From Strongylocentrotus droebachiensis (Eukaryota; Echinodermata; Echinoidea; Camarodonta; Strongylocentrotidae), in NCBI GenBank assembly GCA_035222895.1, contig JAVYIG010005316.1, positions 1 through 64,000 on the forward strand: a stretch of DNA of 64,000 bases. Reading direction: 5' to 3'. The first letter of the stretch is position 1, and every line of letters begins with the position of its first letter. Below the pieces are notes generated by a model. It was not told where the DNA came from. It ran no database searches and saw only the letters and a program-made list of their open reading frames with translations. Both the position numbers and the translations under genes were made by a program. This document shows positions 34,089-47,667 of this stretch, in pieces.

Positions 34089-34919
34089 AAACAAAAAAAA
34101 TCTGAAATCTGAAATCACGCTGCGTTTATAATATGAAAATTATACTTGATAATTATACTAATATTCCGTATACTAACATAGTTCAGCATAGTAATCAATA
34201 TGGTTTAGGATATCAACTTAACCCAGGTAACGGAAAAGGAGAGTAATTGGTTAGGGATATTACTGGTATTTCTTTTTAATTTGCTTTTTCTCTTCCAATT
34301 CAGCCCTTCACCGAATATCTAATTCATTTTCAACAGTATTGATCACTCCTGACAGACACAATGCTCTATATCATGCCACTGTGATTAGTCTATTAGGTTA
34401 ATGTATATTGATGTCCTTACATGAACCACTGGCCCTTTTCATACCCGTTAATGAAGTGTTGGTCGATATAAGGGGTTTGTTTGATGAGTCGCGTCAGTGG
34501 TACCACGAATGTGATCTATGTCTGGGGGATTACTGGAAGCAATCTCTGATTAACATTTGATGGGATTGTTTGTCTACTATCCAATGATCTTGATACCATC
34601 ACGATATATCGTCACGCTTTTGATATGCAAGCGACCTTTGTTATAACACCCAATGTCTTTTAAAGATAAAGTTGAGTTCGGGTCATGCAGTTTCATTGTG
34701 AACGAAACTGTGTAGAAGCGAGTGGAAAAGGTTGATCATGTAGCACATACGTATTGGTGTATGATAGGAAGTGTTAAAATCATCAATATGATGAGAAATG
34801 TGCACAGCCTTGCTAAAAGTAACATGTAACGCACAAAGAAATGTGTACATGGGACTACACAAACACATGGTATGAAGTTGTGGTCCACAACCATTAGCAC
34901 ATACTTGTCATATTTCGAA
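34089..34919. other. No gene seen
   Basis: AT-rich unique sequence. Confidence 0.3.
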
Positions 34920-35325
34920 TACAATAATAATAATGATATTAATCCTGATGATGATGATAACGATATAATAATAACAATAATAATAATGATAACAATTATT
35001 ATGACAATAATAATAATGATGATAATAGTGAGTTCTTGTATAACGCTCATGTCTGTCACACTTGAAACTCCTGGCACCCCAATGCACAATAATATAATCA
35101 CCCGGCTAAAGCATGGCTGCCATTAAAGCGCTCTGGCATATTTTTTTCTTCAAGGAATTAATTCCTGCCAGATACCCATTTTACCTCACCTGGGTCGAGT
35201 GTGGCAAATGTAGATTACCGTCTGGCCAAAAGAGGTTTAGTGCCTTAGTGCTGTAACATGATTTCGAACCCCGTACCTTGTTGTTCGCAGTCCGGCGACG
35301 TAACCACAGAACCTCTGCATGAGGT
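34920..35325 (-). mobile_element. tRNA-derived SINE, minus strand, long trinucleotide tail
   Basis: On the minus strand the head starts near 35325 with a tRNA-like segment (GTGGTTACGTCGCCGGACTGCG; B-box-like GGGTTCGAAATC complementing 35260-35271). The body follows: CTACATTTGCCACACTCGACCC, GGTGAGGTAAAATGGGTA, GGAATTAATTCCTTGAAG, ATGGCAGCCATGCTTTAGCC and GACATGAGCGTTATACAAGAAC. It ends in an (ATT/ATC)n tail down to about 34920. The 45-kb copy shares the body and tail. Confidence 0.8.
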
Positions 35326-38300
35326 TATTTGAAGAGCCTCCCTTATCAGGGGACATTTTTTCTAGGATACTCTTCCACACTAACATAACAAGACTGAAGA
35401 GCTTACAAAATATTTTTTTCAACTTTCCCAGAAAGCAACCTTCTCTTTAATCTTGATCAGAAAACGTATATTCGTCTACGTTTGTTTGCCGATTATATTA
35501 CGAACATTGACTCAAGACGCTTTGTGATCTTATGTCTCCGCCTCAATCCGACTTAATTCCTCTAATCGTTCGAAAAATCGTATTGTCTGGAGCAGAATGT
35601 GTGTGGGATTACACAACAAGACCTGTCGATGGCGTATCCAGTATTGAGTTGAGTCGGGGTACGCCCCATTCCGTTAAAAAAACATTGCAGTTGGTCCTTA
35701 GTACGCGGGACTGTCAAACTACATCCAGTCGCTGCCCCTTCTCCGGAGAGGATTCCATCCCACATTATTTATGGATACGCCACAGACTTATAATTATGTA
35801 CGACTACATGCATCTACATGTATGTCCTTTCAACTAAAAGCGTCGAATTAGAATGTTACACCGACATATGAACCGCGAAGGGAGAAGGGGGTGAGGGGTA
35901 TGGGGGAAGGGGGGGGGGGGGCTTAGGAAGCTGAAGTATCCATATTTGTGTTAGTAAACCGATCAGAGTCTCAAGCATACATCCAACGTCTCTCAAACAT
36001 TGCTCATTTTGCTCACTACTTTAAAAATCATTTCGTGACACATTTCGTGTAATCCTCCTCTGATTTCATTCGCCTTTCCCTGCATACTGATTAGAAATTA
36101 ATTCATCAAAATGAATGAAATTTCGTTAAAAGGTAAAAAAAAAACACGCAAATCAATGAAATAACATGTGTCACATTTAAACTCCACGAAGCAGGGAATC
36201 AAGAACTAGATGTAGCATACTGCATATGGCATCAGGTGTAACCATGGCGGAACATCCACCTAATAAGAAATTCAGATTTTCCGTTGGATGGGTATAGAAT
36301 AATTTTCTGAATTTCTCTAACATCGCCTTCAAGATGAGATCTGAAATTATGAAATACCAGGGTGGTATAAATTAAATGACCTCCATGTAGCTGCTAAAAT
36401 AACGTTGAAAGCTGACATGAGCCATGTTTTGTACTAAAAAGTTTTGCTGTATCGACTCACTTATATGCCTACATGACTGTATGAGAATAAGCTGAAATTC
36501 GATTCAGTATTTGGCACGGTTGCAAGTACCATGCTGCGATGCAAACGATGTATAAATGGATCCTACAGTGATAATTCTGGATCATTCCATTATGCTGTTA
36601 TAGATGAAACATGAGCTTATTATTTTCTGATCCAAACAGAGACCATGTTTTAGATATAGACAAGATAAGTCTGTAAATATCGACTTCTTACTTCATTCAC
36701 CGTTTCTTCTGTGCTACCTTGAGTTATTAGTTTTTTTTAATTTTCATTATACATGTTTTTCGCGTAACACGCTCACATCAACAGAGTGTAATATCATCTA
36801 AGAAATGAAATTATCATCACAGTAGCACTCGTGGGAACCAAAACAATCGGGACCGAATCTGTCTAGGCTAGGCTAAGCTAGTCTACAGGAACATACTGGA
36901 TACCGCCCTTGAAATATTGTTTTGTAAAATAATTGTATTTACTGGATTAAATCTTTTTGATAGACCAGTTTACTATAGCATATTCAAATTTATGAATGTT
37001 TCTTTCCTGGGGACCTGATGACGAGTTATTCCATTAAGCTATATTATTAATAAATAAACTACAATACTTGGAATCAAGTCTGTATACATTACATGTTGCT
37101 ATGTCAGACAAGCCTCGGGCAAGATTTTAAGTTTTCATGAACAACCTTTGTTTAAAAAGTATGCATAAAGTTTGAATATATTAGTAAACTATAGAGTGTA
37201 ACAATGAGACCCGATGGTAAACAAGTGTAAGAACTGATACAATTATTGTGGCTGGTTTTTTAAGAAGGACCCACATGACATGGAGTTTACACGAATACGG
37301 GTTTTTAAATCAGTTTACACTATTTAAAACTATAGACCATAATAGCCAGGCTGGATCTGTTGCCATAGCTGCTAAAGCAAAACACCTCTCAGAGTATCCA
37401 CACATAAATGAACATGGTGGGGGGGGGGGGGGGGGGGACAGGGGCCCGGTGCACCTAAAATTTGCAATAACCAATAATAGGTAATGGAAAGCAGTGAATT
37501 GAATTACTTTCTGGGCGAGGAAATGGGGGAGGGGGGGGGGGGGTGGCCGGTGGGTCTAGGTGTACGTCGAATTCAACCTGTATGATGGATACGCCACTAT
37601 TGTTTCCGAACAGCTAGAGTCTGAGTTTGGAGACTAGATACCACCTGTCGATGGGTGTGCTTGCCTGACCCCTCCCCGGGTTGAATGAAGGTGTGATAAT
37701 CAACTCCACTTACCAAAACAGACAAGTTCGGTTCTCCCAAACAGCCCTACTCCTATGATATCCAGTCGAGATATAAACTGGAGACAATATGCATTGACCG
37801 TGACAAAGTCCAATGAGCCAAACAAAACGTGCTGATTTTTCGACTGCCCCTGTGGTCATAGTGCCCGATGATGGTATATCTTTTTCTTATTATAGTTTCA
37901 ACACTTCGACACTTCTATACCAGGGTGGCAAAAGACATCTCTATCATCCAATCTACCAATATAACTCTTTCGATATCTCTTCTTTCCCATAACACTCTGA
38001 TATGGAATGCGATGGGGAGCTTGTTTTCTGCTTTTTGGTTTCATGCAGGGCTGTGAAGTTCCGTTACAACGCTCAGTAAAAGCAAGGCCAGATGCAATTG
38101 GACCTCGGGGTTCGGCAGCTATTCTTCCAAGTTGCTACCCATCATGTACACCGAGAATATTGCGATAGTCATATCTCTATCTGTTGATTGATAACAACAC
38201 ATTCAAGTGTATCTCACATATTAATATCCTCAATGAATAATTTATTGTGAGCATATTATCAAGGTCGTGTATGGGGTGGGGGGGGGGGGGTGGGGGGGGG

Positions 38301-40615
38301 GGGGGAGGGGCGAGGAGGAAGGCTCCCCAAATGACAACGGGGCGTCCTCATGCACGTCAGCTCCCAGAACATTATACATGTATTTCCTTTATGTTTTGCC
38401 ATGTTTTGTGGAAGAATTTTTCTATAAATCTTTTAATCTGATTAGATGCTTAAGAATAATGCTTTGCCGCCACCACTGTCAATGGAGATGAACCTAAGCT
38501 CCTGTTTCTATTGTATCGGACGTGAACAGTATAAAGACGCCGAAAATTATATCGCACAAAAAATCTTGGGACTGGTTTGAAAATCACATTCCAATGCACA
38601 AAAGAGAGAAGAAAAAAAAATTGATATGGAGTAGAAAACAATCATTAGCATTCCAGATGGCATTACTGCAGAAGTTTTGTCATAATTATGAGTTTATGAC
38701 GTTCAACACTTTTTATAGTGTAACCACATAGGCCTACAGAATACCCCCAATACCATCAATTTTCTTACAATATCATGATGATACTGATAGTGTTACACAG
38801 AACTGCAGTCATTATCTTCCCCTATATTATTAATGAGTGCTTTTCAAACAATGCTAACAGACCTTGTCGAACTTGAAGCCCAAAACTGGTTATAAGTGGA
38901 TCTCACAAGTCCAACGAAACATGTTTAATTAGAAATAGATAGAACCGGTGTCCTGGAGATGAAACACTGGGGTGTCATAAGTAAATACATCGAGGTCTGT
39001 GTTGGTACAACCTTCACTTATTATACAGAGACGAAAATCATGACTAATAAAGTCAATATAATTTTGAATGAACATAATTTACATACATACATGCCGATAT
39101 ATACGTTGTTTTAGCTGACGTGGAGTCTGGGAAGCTCTGGGGGGGGGGGGGGATCTTAAAAGCTTTGTTTCCGTTTGGTATTAAACATATTATCGTGATG
39201 ATCTGTCTGTTCCATGCATCGCCTAGTCGACGTCACGCCTGTCTGGGTTATTATAAAGATATCAAGAATTAACAGAGACCGTTTCGAATGCCGTGTATAA
39301 GTCTATATTCATTTCATGCAAGTATTACTGCACGGAAAACTCGTTATTTATCTTTAGGGTATAGAAGAAGCCGTTATCCATCATGTAATGATTTGGTAAT
39401 TAAAGGGGAAGTAAATTGGCAACTCTGTGACGTATCTTGTGATGTTCCTTCCCATTTACTCTGTTAAATGAAAAATATCATTTTCCCTCCAAAAAAATTG
39501 CAATCATACATGCATCCTAAATATGCTTAATATGAATAAATATATACATTTTATTATTAAAGGTATCCTGGCAATACAACTATTTATCTCAAAGTACATC
39601 TTCTCTTAGTTTCATCTCTTCAATACGTTTGATAATGGGAGTCCTTTACTATATAGCCACATATACAGGCCTATCTGGTATCAGACACCAACATATAGGC
39701 CTATAACAAAATAATGATTATAAACCTTCCCCGGACATACCAATGTAAAGTCCAGGAATCAGCGATACGTTTTATAAATGAGTTGGATAACACTTTTTAA
39801 TCCAAGTCAAACGGAAATTGATTTATTGCAATGGTGATAGCTGTTTTATTTTTCATCACAAGTTATCTCCTTTATATAACTACAACATTAATAATGATTT
39901 TGAGATCATGGGATGATGAATTAATTAATTGTCAGCGATGAGAAATATTATTACACTCGATTACATCTATGATTTTTAAGACTCAAAACAAAATAAAAAT
40001 ATCGTATAGACTGAAAAACATTCGTTTGTTCGTGTCGGATTACAGACCCGGATTACAGAATGCTTGATTTTCGGATCGTGAGAAGATTACATCCACACAC
40101 AAAATATGATATCCAAAGACACATACTAGCATGGTTAAGTTTTCAAATAATGCCTGTCAGTAATCAGTGTGTTTAGTGTGTTTGTCTTAGTAAACGGAGA
40201 GCTAAACTTTGAACTATTGAACTTGAACATATTGATCAAGGCGATTATCTCGCAAGCTCATTTTATTATCTCCAGTTGGGAAGCTGTCTGGTAAGCCCAG
40301 CACTGTACACGCAAAATAAATCAAATTAGTCACATTGAGGCATAGTCATCTGGTTTGGTTTTATTATTGATTTTGCATAGCCCTTTACCCTTTGCTTTGC
40401 TTCATGAATACAGGCTTAATTTTTTATTCATGGAAAAGCAGTAAAATCTGTCCATCTTTAAGAATGGGAAGGGATACTTATGACAATGATACACTATAAT
40501 AACACAGGATAAGCCTACGGTTGATTTCAAAGTATTGGCGTGGGTGTGGGTGTGGGGGGGGGGGGGGATGCAACTGCCCTCTGCATCATATAATTTATTG
40601 AACGCCCTTGATTTT
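35326..40615. other. Long gene-poor stretch with poly-G runs
   Basis: G-runs of 10 to 20 lie near 35909, 37420, 37530, 38278-38306, 39139 and 40554. No coding exon or defined repeat is recognised. Confidence 0.35.
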
Positions 40616-40616
40616 A

Positions 40617-40960
40617 GATTGCAGTATGTTGGTAAATATGATGATGATGATGATCATAACAATAAATAACAATAGATAATACTAGTAATAATATCAATAA
40701 TAGTAATCATATTAATAAAATAATATGATAATAAAATAATTGTTATCATAGTTATACTTATAACAAAAATAACGATAGTAATAATATTTAGATTGCAGTG
40801 TGTTGGTAAACATGATGATGATGATGATGATCATAATAATAAATAAAAATAAATAATGATATTATTAATAATAATAATGATAAAATAATATGATAATAAA
40901 ATAATAGTTTTAATACTTTAATGATCATAACGAAAATAACGATAGTGATAATAATAAACA
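40617..40960 (+). repeat. 174-bp tandem duplication of a GAT/AAT-rich unit
   Basis: GATTGCAGT(A/G)TGTTGGTAAA begins at 40617 and again at 40791. Each is followed by (GAT)n, AATAAATA-type sequence, AATAATATGATAATAAAATAAT and AAAATAACGATAGT. Confidence 0.9.
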
Positions 40961-43900
40961 TACGGCTGCAAACTTGAAGTTCAGATAAAAGATATCTATA
41001 TTTAGACATACGAATATATTTCTTTATATTTTCGTGTTTGAACTTCAGACGCAATTGAGTGACCTAAACTTGGAAGTGCACTGTATATAACCCTGACCTG
41101 GGTATGCTAGTAGTCCCGCGTGCTTGCATTGTTGTTAAGACACCATACTCTGGCCTCCATAGGCGTGAAAGGACACAGCCGGTAACTTCTTTGATGCCCA
41201 ACAAGTTTCTTTCAAGTTTAGGCAGTCACTCGAACTGATATCAACTGCCTGAAACGGAGAAACTATTGTTGATAATATGTGGTGCAATTAGGCACCCCGC
41301 TCTTCGATAAATAGGGACAATTTCCTTTCCTTTATTATAGGGCTGAAACAGGCAAATAATGTAATTAATTGGCCAAACAACTTAGCCGGGACGTTTTCAT
41401 TTATAATATACCTTTGAATTAAATGATGTGTTCACAGATGGCAACGGTTATGTACATTTGTTGTTATTTCATCCAATGCTCTTTTTAGTTAAAAAGTGGT
41501 GAGAATGGGTCTAAATTTATATTGAAAAGGAAAAAGAGATGCGCTGTTCATATCCCGGAAGCTTTCTATTCTCAAGAATAGTTTACAAGAAGCCGTCAGC
41601 CAAGCAGAACATCCTATTCCTACTCTAAATTCTATTCTCTCTTTATTCTACTTCTCTCTTTCTTCTCATTCCTCTACATCTATTATTCACGGCGTGTTTG
41701 AGTTACAATGAATGAACAACTGCAAACGAACAGTATTCATCATGAAAAAAAGCGTAACGCAAGAAAAAAGAGAGAAAAGAATAGAAATGCTCTAGTTTTT
41801 GTAAAGCGAGCGAACAACACACCTACCGAAATGTCAATCATTCTGTAATCTCATTCGCCCGTGTGCTCTCCGGCAAAATAGAAACCACACCCACCGCATC
41901 CAACCCGAGGCTCCGATTGGCTAAGATAGCTTTACAGCAACACGAGTCACACACACTGAACTCGATGCATGCATACACCTTGCTTGCAGGGTTCGTGTAT
42001 CGGAAATTATGAGCATTGTCATTGCATTGCCCACACACACAGTTACTAGCAGACAACATTTTGTAGCATGCACTCGCTAGAGCCTAACCGTTCCTTTACC
42101 GCACATCCAATACAGATTTGAATGGAATTTACAGGATATTTTATACAGGATATCATCAACGCATACTCACTGAGTCTTAGATTGGATCTATAATAAAGGA
42201 GCACATAGTTTTACTTTCCCATCTGTGTATGAATTGTAAGTATTATTCCGTGTTTGAAAAATTCCTAACATTTTGAATATCATTTCATATTTTTACTGAT
42301 ATCTAGTCTAGTGACAGAGAGATGAGGGTACATGGTTATTGCAGACAGTGGTGTTGGGTACGGTATGCCCGCATTGGTAATTCGAATCGCCAGATTACTG
42401 GCAGCCAATGTATGGCTCGAGAGCTGCGGCTGACTTGGGTGGATGGCCTGGCCAGGAGAAATAAACATTGATTGTTGTGTTGGTTGGTCTTACTTGTCTT
42501 GACATCTTATTCTCTCTCTGTTTTTTTCTCACTCTCTTTACCCCTCGCCATCTCTTGTTTTTTTCTTCCTCTATGTGTTATTTCTCCTCCTGTTTGTGCC
42601 CTCTTTCTTATTTTTTACCTTTTCATAAAATTATTCAATATGGTCCTATATATTGGGCACTCATATCTTCTGCTAACCATTCCTATTTTGGAAGAATGAT
42701 TCTTAATTTTCTGCCTTCAAACTAGTGGTATAAAAAGTTATAATCACTATTCCTTACATTTTCACATTTTCTGAAAACATATGTTTGAAAGAATGTAAAA
42801 TAAGACTACAGTGTATATTCCTAATTTTCAATTTGAAATGTTGGCAGGTATGGGCACTTATCAGTTTTAATTTCACCATCCAGTAGTTTTTAAAAGAGTT
42901 CATAATCATAATCATATTATTGCTTTTGCTGTTCAATTTTGTGAACTGTCTCTTGATTACTGTATGTACATTTTCTACACATAGAGGCTAGAGCCTAGAG
43001 CTCTAAAAGCAATTAAAAAGCAATTAATCAAGTTAATTGCCTTTGCAACCAGTTTTGTGTGTAATATGATGAGAGATCATCATGAAGGCAGGGAGGGGGG
43101 GGGGGGGGGGGCTTCAATGGAGGTTCGTGTGGGAAAGCTGCATAATAATAATAACAACCTAGGCTTGTACATGTATAGCGCATTTCATCTTTAGAGAAAA
43201 ACGTCAATGCTCTAATTGCGCTTTAAATTGCACGTGAAGGAGTGTTGCACATATGATGTAGTTTAGATCTTCCACAGCACTACATATATCTGCACAACTT
43301 CAAAAATATGAAGATACACCGACAATATGGTGGCCTGTACTTGAACAGAAGAAGAAGAAGAGGGAGGGGGCAGGGCAGAGGAGATGTGGGAATGAAGGGG
43401 CGGGGCAAGGAAGATGTGAATAATATAGAACAGCAAGGGAGATTAGATGAAGGGGGGGGGGGGGAGCAGAGGAGATGGGAAGGGTGGTGAGGTGTGGAGC
43501 AGGGAGACTGAAGTACCTCTCATCTTCATAGGCCTACATAATTTAGATACATGTGGTATTACATAGCTTGCCTGATGGAAATAAATGATTGCATGCTCCC
43601 TGTTCAGACTATAGTTCACAATTTGTGTGATATTTTTGCAAGATATTGCTATATATATATAAAGACTGAAATCTGAATGTTCTTCCACCAATTGCGTAGG
43701 TGTAGTATGTATGCAGGTCACAGTGTATGTGTGTTGCAAGATAACATAATAGGCCTACAGTAGGCTACATACAATGTACATGTTCCAATACTGTAGCTAG
43801 AGATGCTGCAACTACATGTACATGTATGCAAACACTTGATGCAACATGACTGTCACCTCTATAGGCTGATAAGAATCAAGATTAACTTGATGTTCAATTA

Positions 43901-43980
43901 GTCCATGGTGGTATACGGCTTACGCTTGATGCACATTGATACAATGTCTCCTGTTGTTATTCTACCTTAGTGAAAATACA
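40961..43980. other. No gene seen; weak promoter-like island near 41.8-42.2 kb
   Basis: Positions 41800-42110 are richer in CpG than their surroundings and contain an inverted CCAAT (GATTGG, near 41914). A donor-like AATT|GTAAGTAT follows with GT at 42236-42237. This could be a first exon of the ANKRD50 gene about 5.4 kb downstream, but nothing in the sequence ties them together. The rest holds G-runs (43096, 43451) and AT-rich DNA. Confidence 0.25.
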
Positions 43981-43983
43981 CGA

Positions 43984-44545
43984 GTTGATGCAAGTCGATT
44001 CAGAATATGCTGCATCATGACTGCAACCTGACACTAGTGATAGGAGACTGAAATTATTCATTTTACATTTATTCCTACTTTATTTTCTACTTCCTACATT
44101 GTGTCTCATAAAATCTTCCATTCCATTCTATACTTCACTATACGGCGGTATAGGCCTTCAATATGACTCCCATACAAGTCATTCAGTCAATACTACAGGA
44201 TTGCTATTCCACTATTCCACCTTAGTTTACCTTACTTGATGCAAGTCGATTCAGAATATGCTGCATCATGACTGCAACCTGATAGCATACTGAAATGATT
44301 AATTTTACATTTATTCCTACTTTATTTTCTACTTCCTACATTGTATCTCATAAAATCTTTCATTCCTTTCTATACGTGAGTATACGGCAGAAGGCCTTCA
44401 ATATGACTCTCATACAAGTCATCCAGTCGATGGACTGCTATTCCACTATTCCACCTTTAGTTTACCTTACTTGATGCAAGTCGATTCAGAATATGCTGCA
44501 TCATGACTGCAACCTGATAGCAGACTGAAATGATTCATGTAACAT
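43984..44545 (+). repeat. Three tandem units of about 235-250 bp
   Basis: TTGATGCAAGTCGATTCAGA starts at 43985, 44236 and 44471. Each is followed by ATATGCTGCATCATGACTGC and AACCTGA. The first two units are followed by TTTTACATTTATTCCTACTT; the third is truncated. A diverged relative lies near 43833. Confidence 0.9.
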
Positions 44546-44821
44546 TCCTTTCTCCTTTCTATCACATCACATCTCCCATCCTATCCATCCTTCCTTCGGC
44601 GTGGCTGGGGAGCCTAGCTAGCCTAGAAGGGCTCTCTCTCTAGTCATTCAACTTAGGACTGCAGCCGGTCGGTCGGTCGGTGTGTTGTCCTCGTTGAATT
44701 ATTCAGAGCAGGATGCTCTCTTCTTGACGACGGCCGTTACTCATGCCTAGCTCATTATCATCAAGGAATTGGGCATGAGACATTCAGCCACTACTGAGAC
44801 AATCACCCAGCACTGAGACTG

Positions 44822-44990
44822 TGCCTTTTCTTGAAAAAAGCAAATGCAGATGTTCTCTAGCAGTTATGTAGAGTCATTTGGCCTTTTCTTGAAAAAAGCA
44901 TCGCAGATGTTCTCTAGCAGTAATGTAGAGTCATTTGGCCTTTTCTTGAAAAAAGAATCGCCAATGTTCTCTAGCAGTAATTTAGAGGTG
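44822..44990 (+). repeat. Three tandem copies of a 57-59-bp unit
   Basis: GCCTTTTCTTGAAAAAAG starts at 44822, 44881 and 44938. Each is followed by a GATGTTCTCTAGCAGT-type word and AT(G/T)TAGAG. The open frame across it reads repeated SSNVESFGLFLKK-type peptides, but there is no splice or start context, so it is treated as non-coding. Confidence 0.9.
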
Positions 44991-45009
44991 CATATTGCTG
45001 TTAAAGTTA

Positions 45010-45196
45010 TCCATTCTTGTGTATACTTGCACATCTACATTTGCCACACTCCACCCAGGTGAAGTAAATGGGTACCTGGTAGGAATTTATTCCTTGAAAT
45101 GCTAGAGCGCCGTATATATGGCAGCCGTGCTAAAGCCAGGAGGGTCAAATCTGACTGACATGAGCGCTATACAAGAACCCATTATTATTATTATTA
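45010..45196 (+). mobile_element. 5'-truncated SINE, plus strand
   Basis: It lacks the tRNA-like head and retains CTACATTTGCCACACTCCACCC, AAATGGGTACCTGG, GGAATTTATTCCTTGAA, ATGGCAGCCGTGCTAAAGCC and GACATGAGCGCTATACAAGAAC, with an ATTATTATTATT tail ending at about 45196. Same family as 34920-35325 in the opposite orientation. Confidence 0.8.
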
Positions 45197-46139
45197 CATT
45201 ACATGTACCGGTACATGTATATGTAGTTGCTCAATATTTTTTCTCAAATCTTCAAAATTGCACTTTATGCTATCAAATTTGTGACAGATTGAAAGATAAT
45301 CTTGATATCATAACAAGTTGATAAAGTAGGCCTATTCATCTATTGAGAATGAGGGTACATATATACATGTATTACATGTATAATGCCTCTAGGCCTACAT
45401 TGTACATTTCATTATAATTGTTATGAATACTAATCAATGAGTTTCTGTAATTTTAAGAAGGACTACATTATTGGTGCTGGATGATTCTTTGTATCTACAA
45501 ATGTACTCACTTGAAGACTGAGTGAAAAGTTAAAATTTATTTAATACAGACTTTAGAATATTAGAATTCCATTCACAATACTAATTGTCCCATTTCTTGA
45601 TTTGGACTGGTATTGCTCATGTGTTCTGTACATCTTTACCAACCCAAGAACAAGAAAGACTAGTTCTTTGGATAAAGAGTGCCATTGACTCATCCATTAA
45701 TCTCCCAGAGAAGATTTACTCTTACTTGTACTGGTTGAGTTGATACCAAGCTGATTGTAAGCCCATTGTAAGCACCTTAACAAGGTTAACAAGCTCAAAG
45801 CAATATGGGATGGTTTGGTACATGTAATTTGCATTTTGAGGATAACATAGACACACTATGAAGTACCCAATTCTAAGAAAGAAGTACCGGGTACCAAATT
45901 CTGTGATCTGTAATGAGACATTTTGGATATCAGCTGTTTCAGCGTTGGAAAAAAAATAGATGGGGGACAGAGCGGGTTCGTTAATTTTGCCTCTTAAACT
46001 CGTGAGAAACTGTCACTGTATAGTGATAAAAAGCTGCTATTAAATAATATAATTTCAGTCAGTGGGTGAAAATAATGTTCAGGACCAAAAGGCAATGTAA
46101 TGTAGCAATTGCTAATGAAAATTGATATTTGTTACCCTC
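45197..46139. other. No gene seen
   Basis: AT-rich unique sequence with TACATG palindromes. Confidence 0.3.
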
Positions 46140-46455
46140 CAGGGGGGTGTTTCACAAAGATCCTAAGTAGAACTTAACTCTAAGTTGGACTTAAAAATTA
46201 TGGAAAGCCATTAGCATCTTTGAAAACATTTTGTAAAAGTTATTGTAAAAGGCATAAAATGTTGATTCAAATCATTCATATTTTCTATCATCAAGGAGAT
46301 TTCATGTTCTTGATGTAGAATTTATAAAAAAATCTAAAATACTTGAATTTCTGCTTTTGAATATATTTAATTTTAAGGCTCCAATGGCTGTCCATAATTT
46401 TTAAGTCCAACTTAGTGTTAAGTTCAACTTAGGATCTTTGTGAAACACCCCCCTG
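46140..46455. mobile_element. 316-bp fold-back MITE with about 65-bp terminal inverted repeats
   Basis: The left end is CAGGGGGGTGTTTCACAAAG followed by ATCCTAAGT and further matching sequence through TTGGACTTAAAAATTATGGA. The right end is its inverted counterpart and finishes CTTTGTGAAACACCCCCCTG. The central AT-rich part is unrelated to coding sequence. Target duplication is not obvious (TC on the left, CA on the right). Confidence 0.9.
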
Positions 46456-47522
46456 CATGAAAGATCATTTTAGCTTCTCAAGTCACACCACCAGACCAAC
46501 TCCACACTTTTGTGATATTCCACCTGAGCCGGTCTAGATCATTATACATGTACACATGTATACCCTGTCTGTAATATTCCAGTTCACATGATGCAGCAAT
46601 AGCAACGACCGCAACAAAGATAAATGTAGGGAGGATCCCGGATAGGAACGGTTGTGTGTCAATCAGATTTGTGATTAAGAGGAGGAAGGGGGCTTACCTT
46701 ACCTGTTCAATGTACTCCTAAGGTGGTCAAAGAAACCAAACAATAACAACTTCCTAGGTCTTTAAGGACTCAAGAACAAAATCTCTCAAGAAGATCAGTG
46801 GATAATCCTTCTTATAGGTGGAGATAAAACCTGATAAAACAGAGGGAGTATACTGAGGTTGGGAGGGTGCTGCGTAAGCTTGGGAAGAGGTCTAAGTCTT
46901 GAAAGCAAACACCTAGATGCTGCTAGTGACTCATAGCCTACTCCACCCGTGGGTCAGCTGCTCTAGGGGACCTTTTCTTGTTCTATTCTTCATTTTCACA
47001 ATTATTTTTCTTTGGTAAATGATGAGAACGGTCTCTATGTTAATGTTACTAGGAGTAGCCACAACAAATCTTTGTTGTTTTTTTTTTAATGCGGAAAAAG
47101 CCAACCCCTGATTTTAACAACAAAATCAATTTATTTTCAATATATACATGTACAGTACATGTACACATCATATACCCCTTTTTCAGTTGTGTGATACTTG
47201 AAAAATTCATAAGTACAGTAAATACCTAACTCGCAGTGCCACAGAGAAGATTACCCATGCTTTGATTCCATCCTGTTTAGATTTAGGAAATGCTCTTTTG
47301 TTCAACTTACCTCAAAATCAGCTTGTATGAATACAAAAATTCAGAATGCTGCTGCTCATATAGTGACCCTCTCCAACATACCCAGTCACGTCTAGCCTTG
47401 CAAATCTCATATATTATTATTATTATTATTAATGCAAAATGTTAATGAGTTTCAAACAAATAATACCACTGCCTATTGATCCAGATTGACATGTGTTTTT
47501 TTCTCTATTTTTTCACTTTCAG
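46456..47522. other. Intron or upstream region of ANKRD50
   Basis: It ends in a polypyrimidine tract and acceptor (TTTTTTCACTTTCAG, AG at 47521-47522). No other exon is recognised. An (ATT)n run lies at about 47415-47431. Confidence 0.4.
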
Positions 47523-47667
47523 GTACCAACCGGTTCCATGAATTCTTAAAGGTGAGATGGATATCTACTGGGATTGGAGCTCAGAGGTACAAACTAGATA
47601 AACTGATCAGCAGAGAGGATTCTTATAAATTGAATAATCTCAACACTTTGGAGCTGACTTTGGATAA
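47523..47667 (+). promoter_or_regulatory. 5'-UTR of ANKRD50 with two short upstream ORFs
   Basis: The exon opens after the acceptor at 47521-47522. It contains uORF1 (ATGAATTCTTAA, 47538-47549) and uORF2 (14 codons plus stop, 47557-47601). A separate longer frame on this strand ends with a TGA that overlaps the main ATG (ATGA at 47668-47671). A donor-like AAAG|GTGAGA at 47552 could alternatively splice out part of this leader. Upstream ORFs can lower translation of the main frame; this is an inference. Confidence 0.55.

Noticed and set aside
41800..42240. First exon and promoter of ANKRD50
   Set aside because: The CpG rise, CCAAT and donor-like site are weak, and nothing in the sequence links them to the acceptor at 47522. 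Kept only as a low-confidence note.
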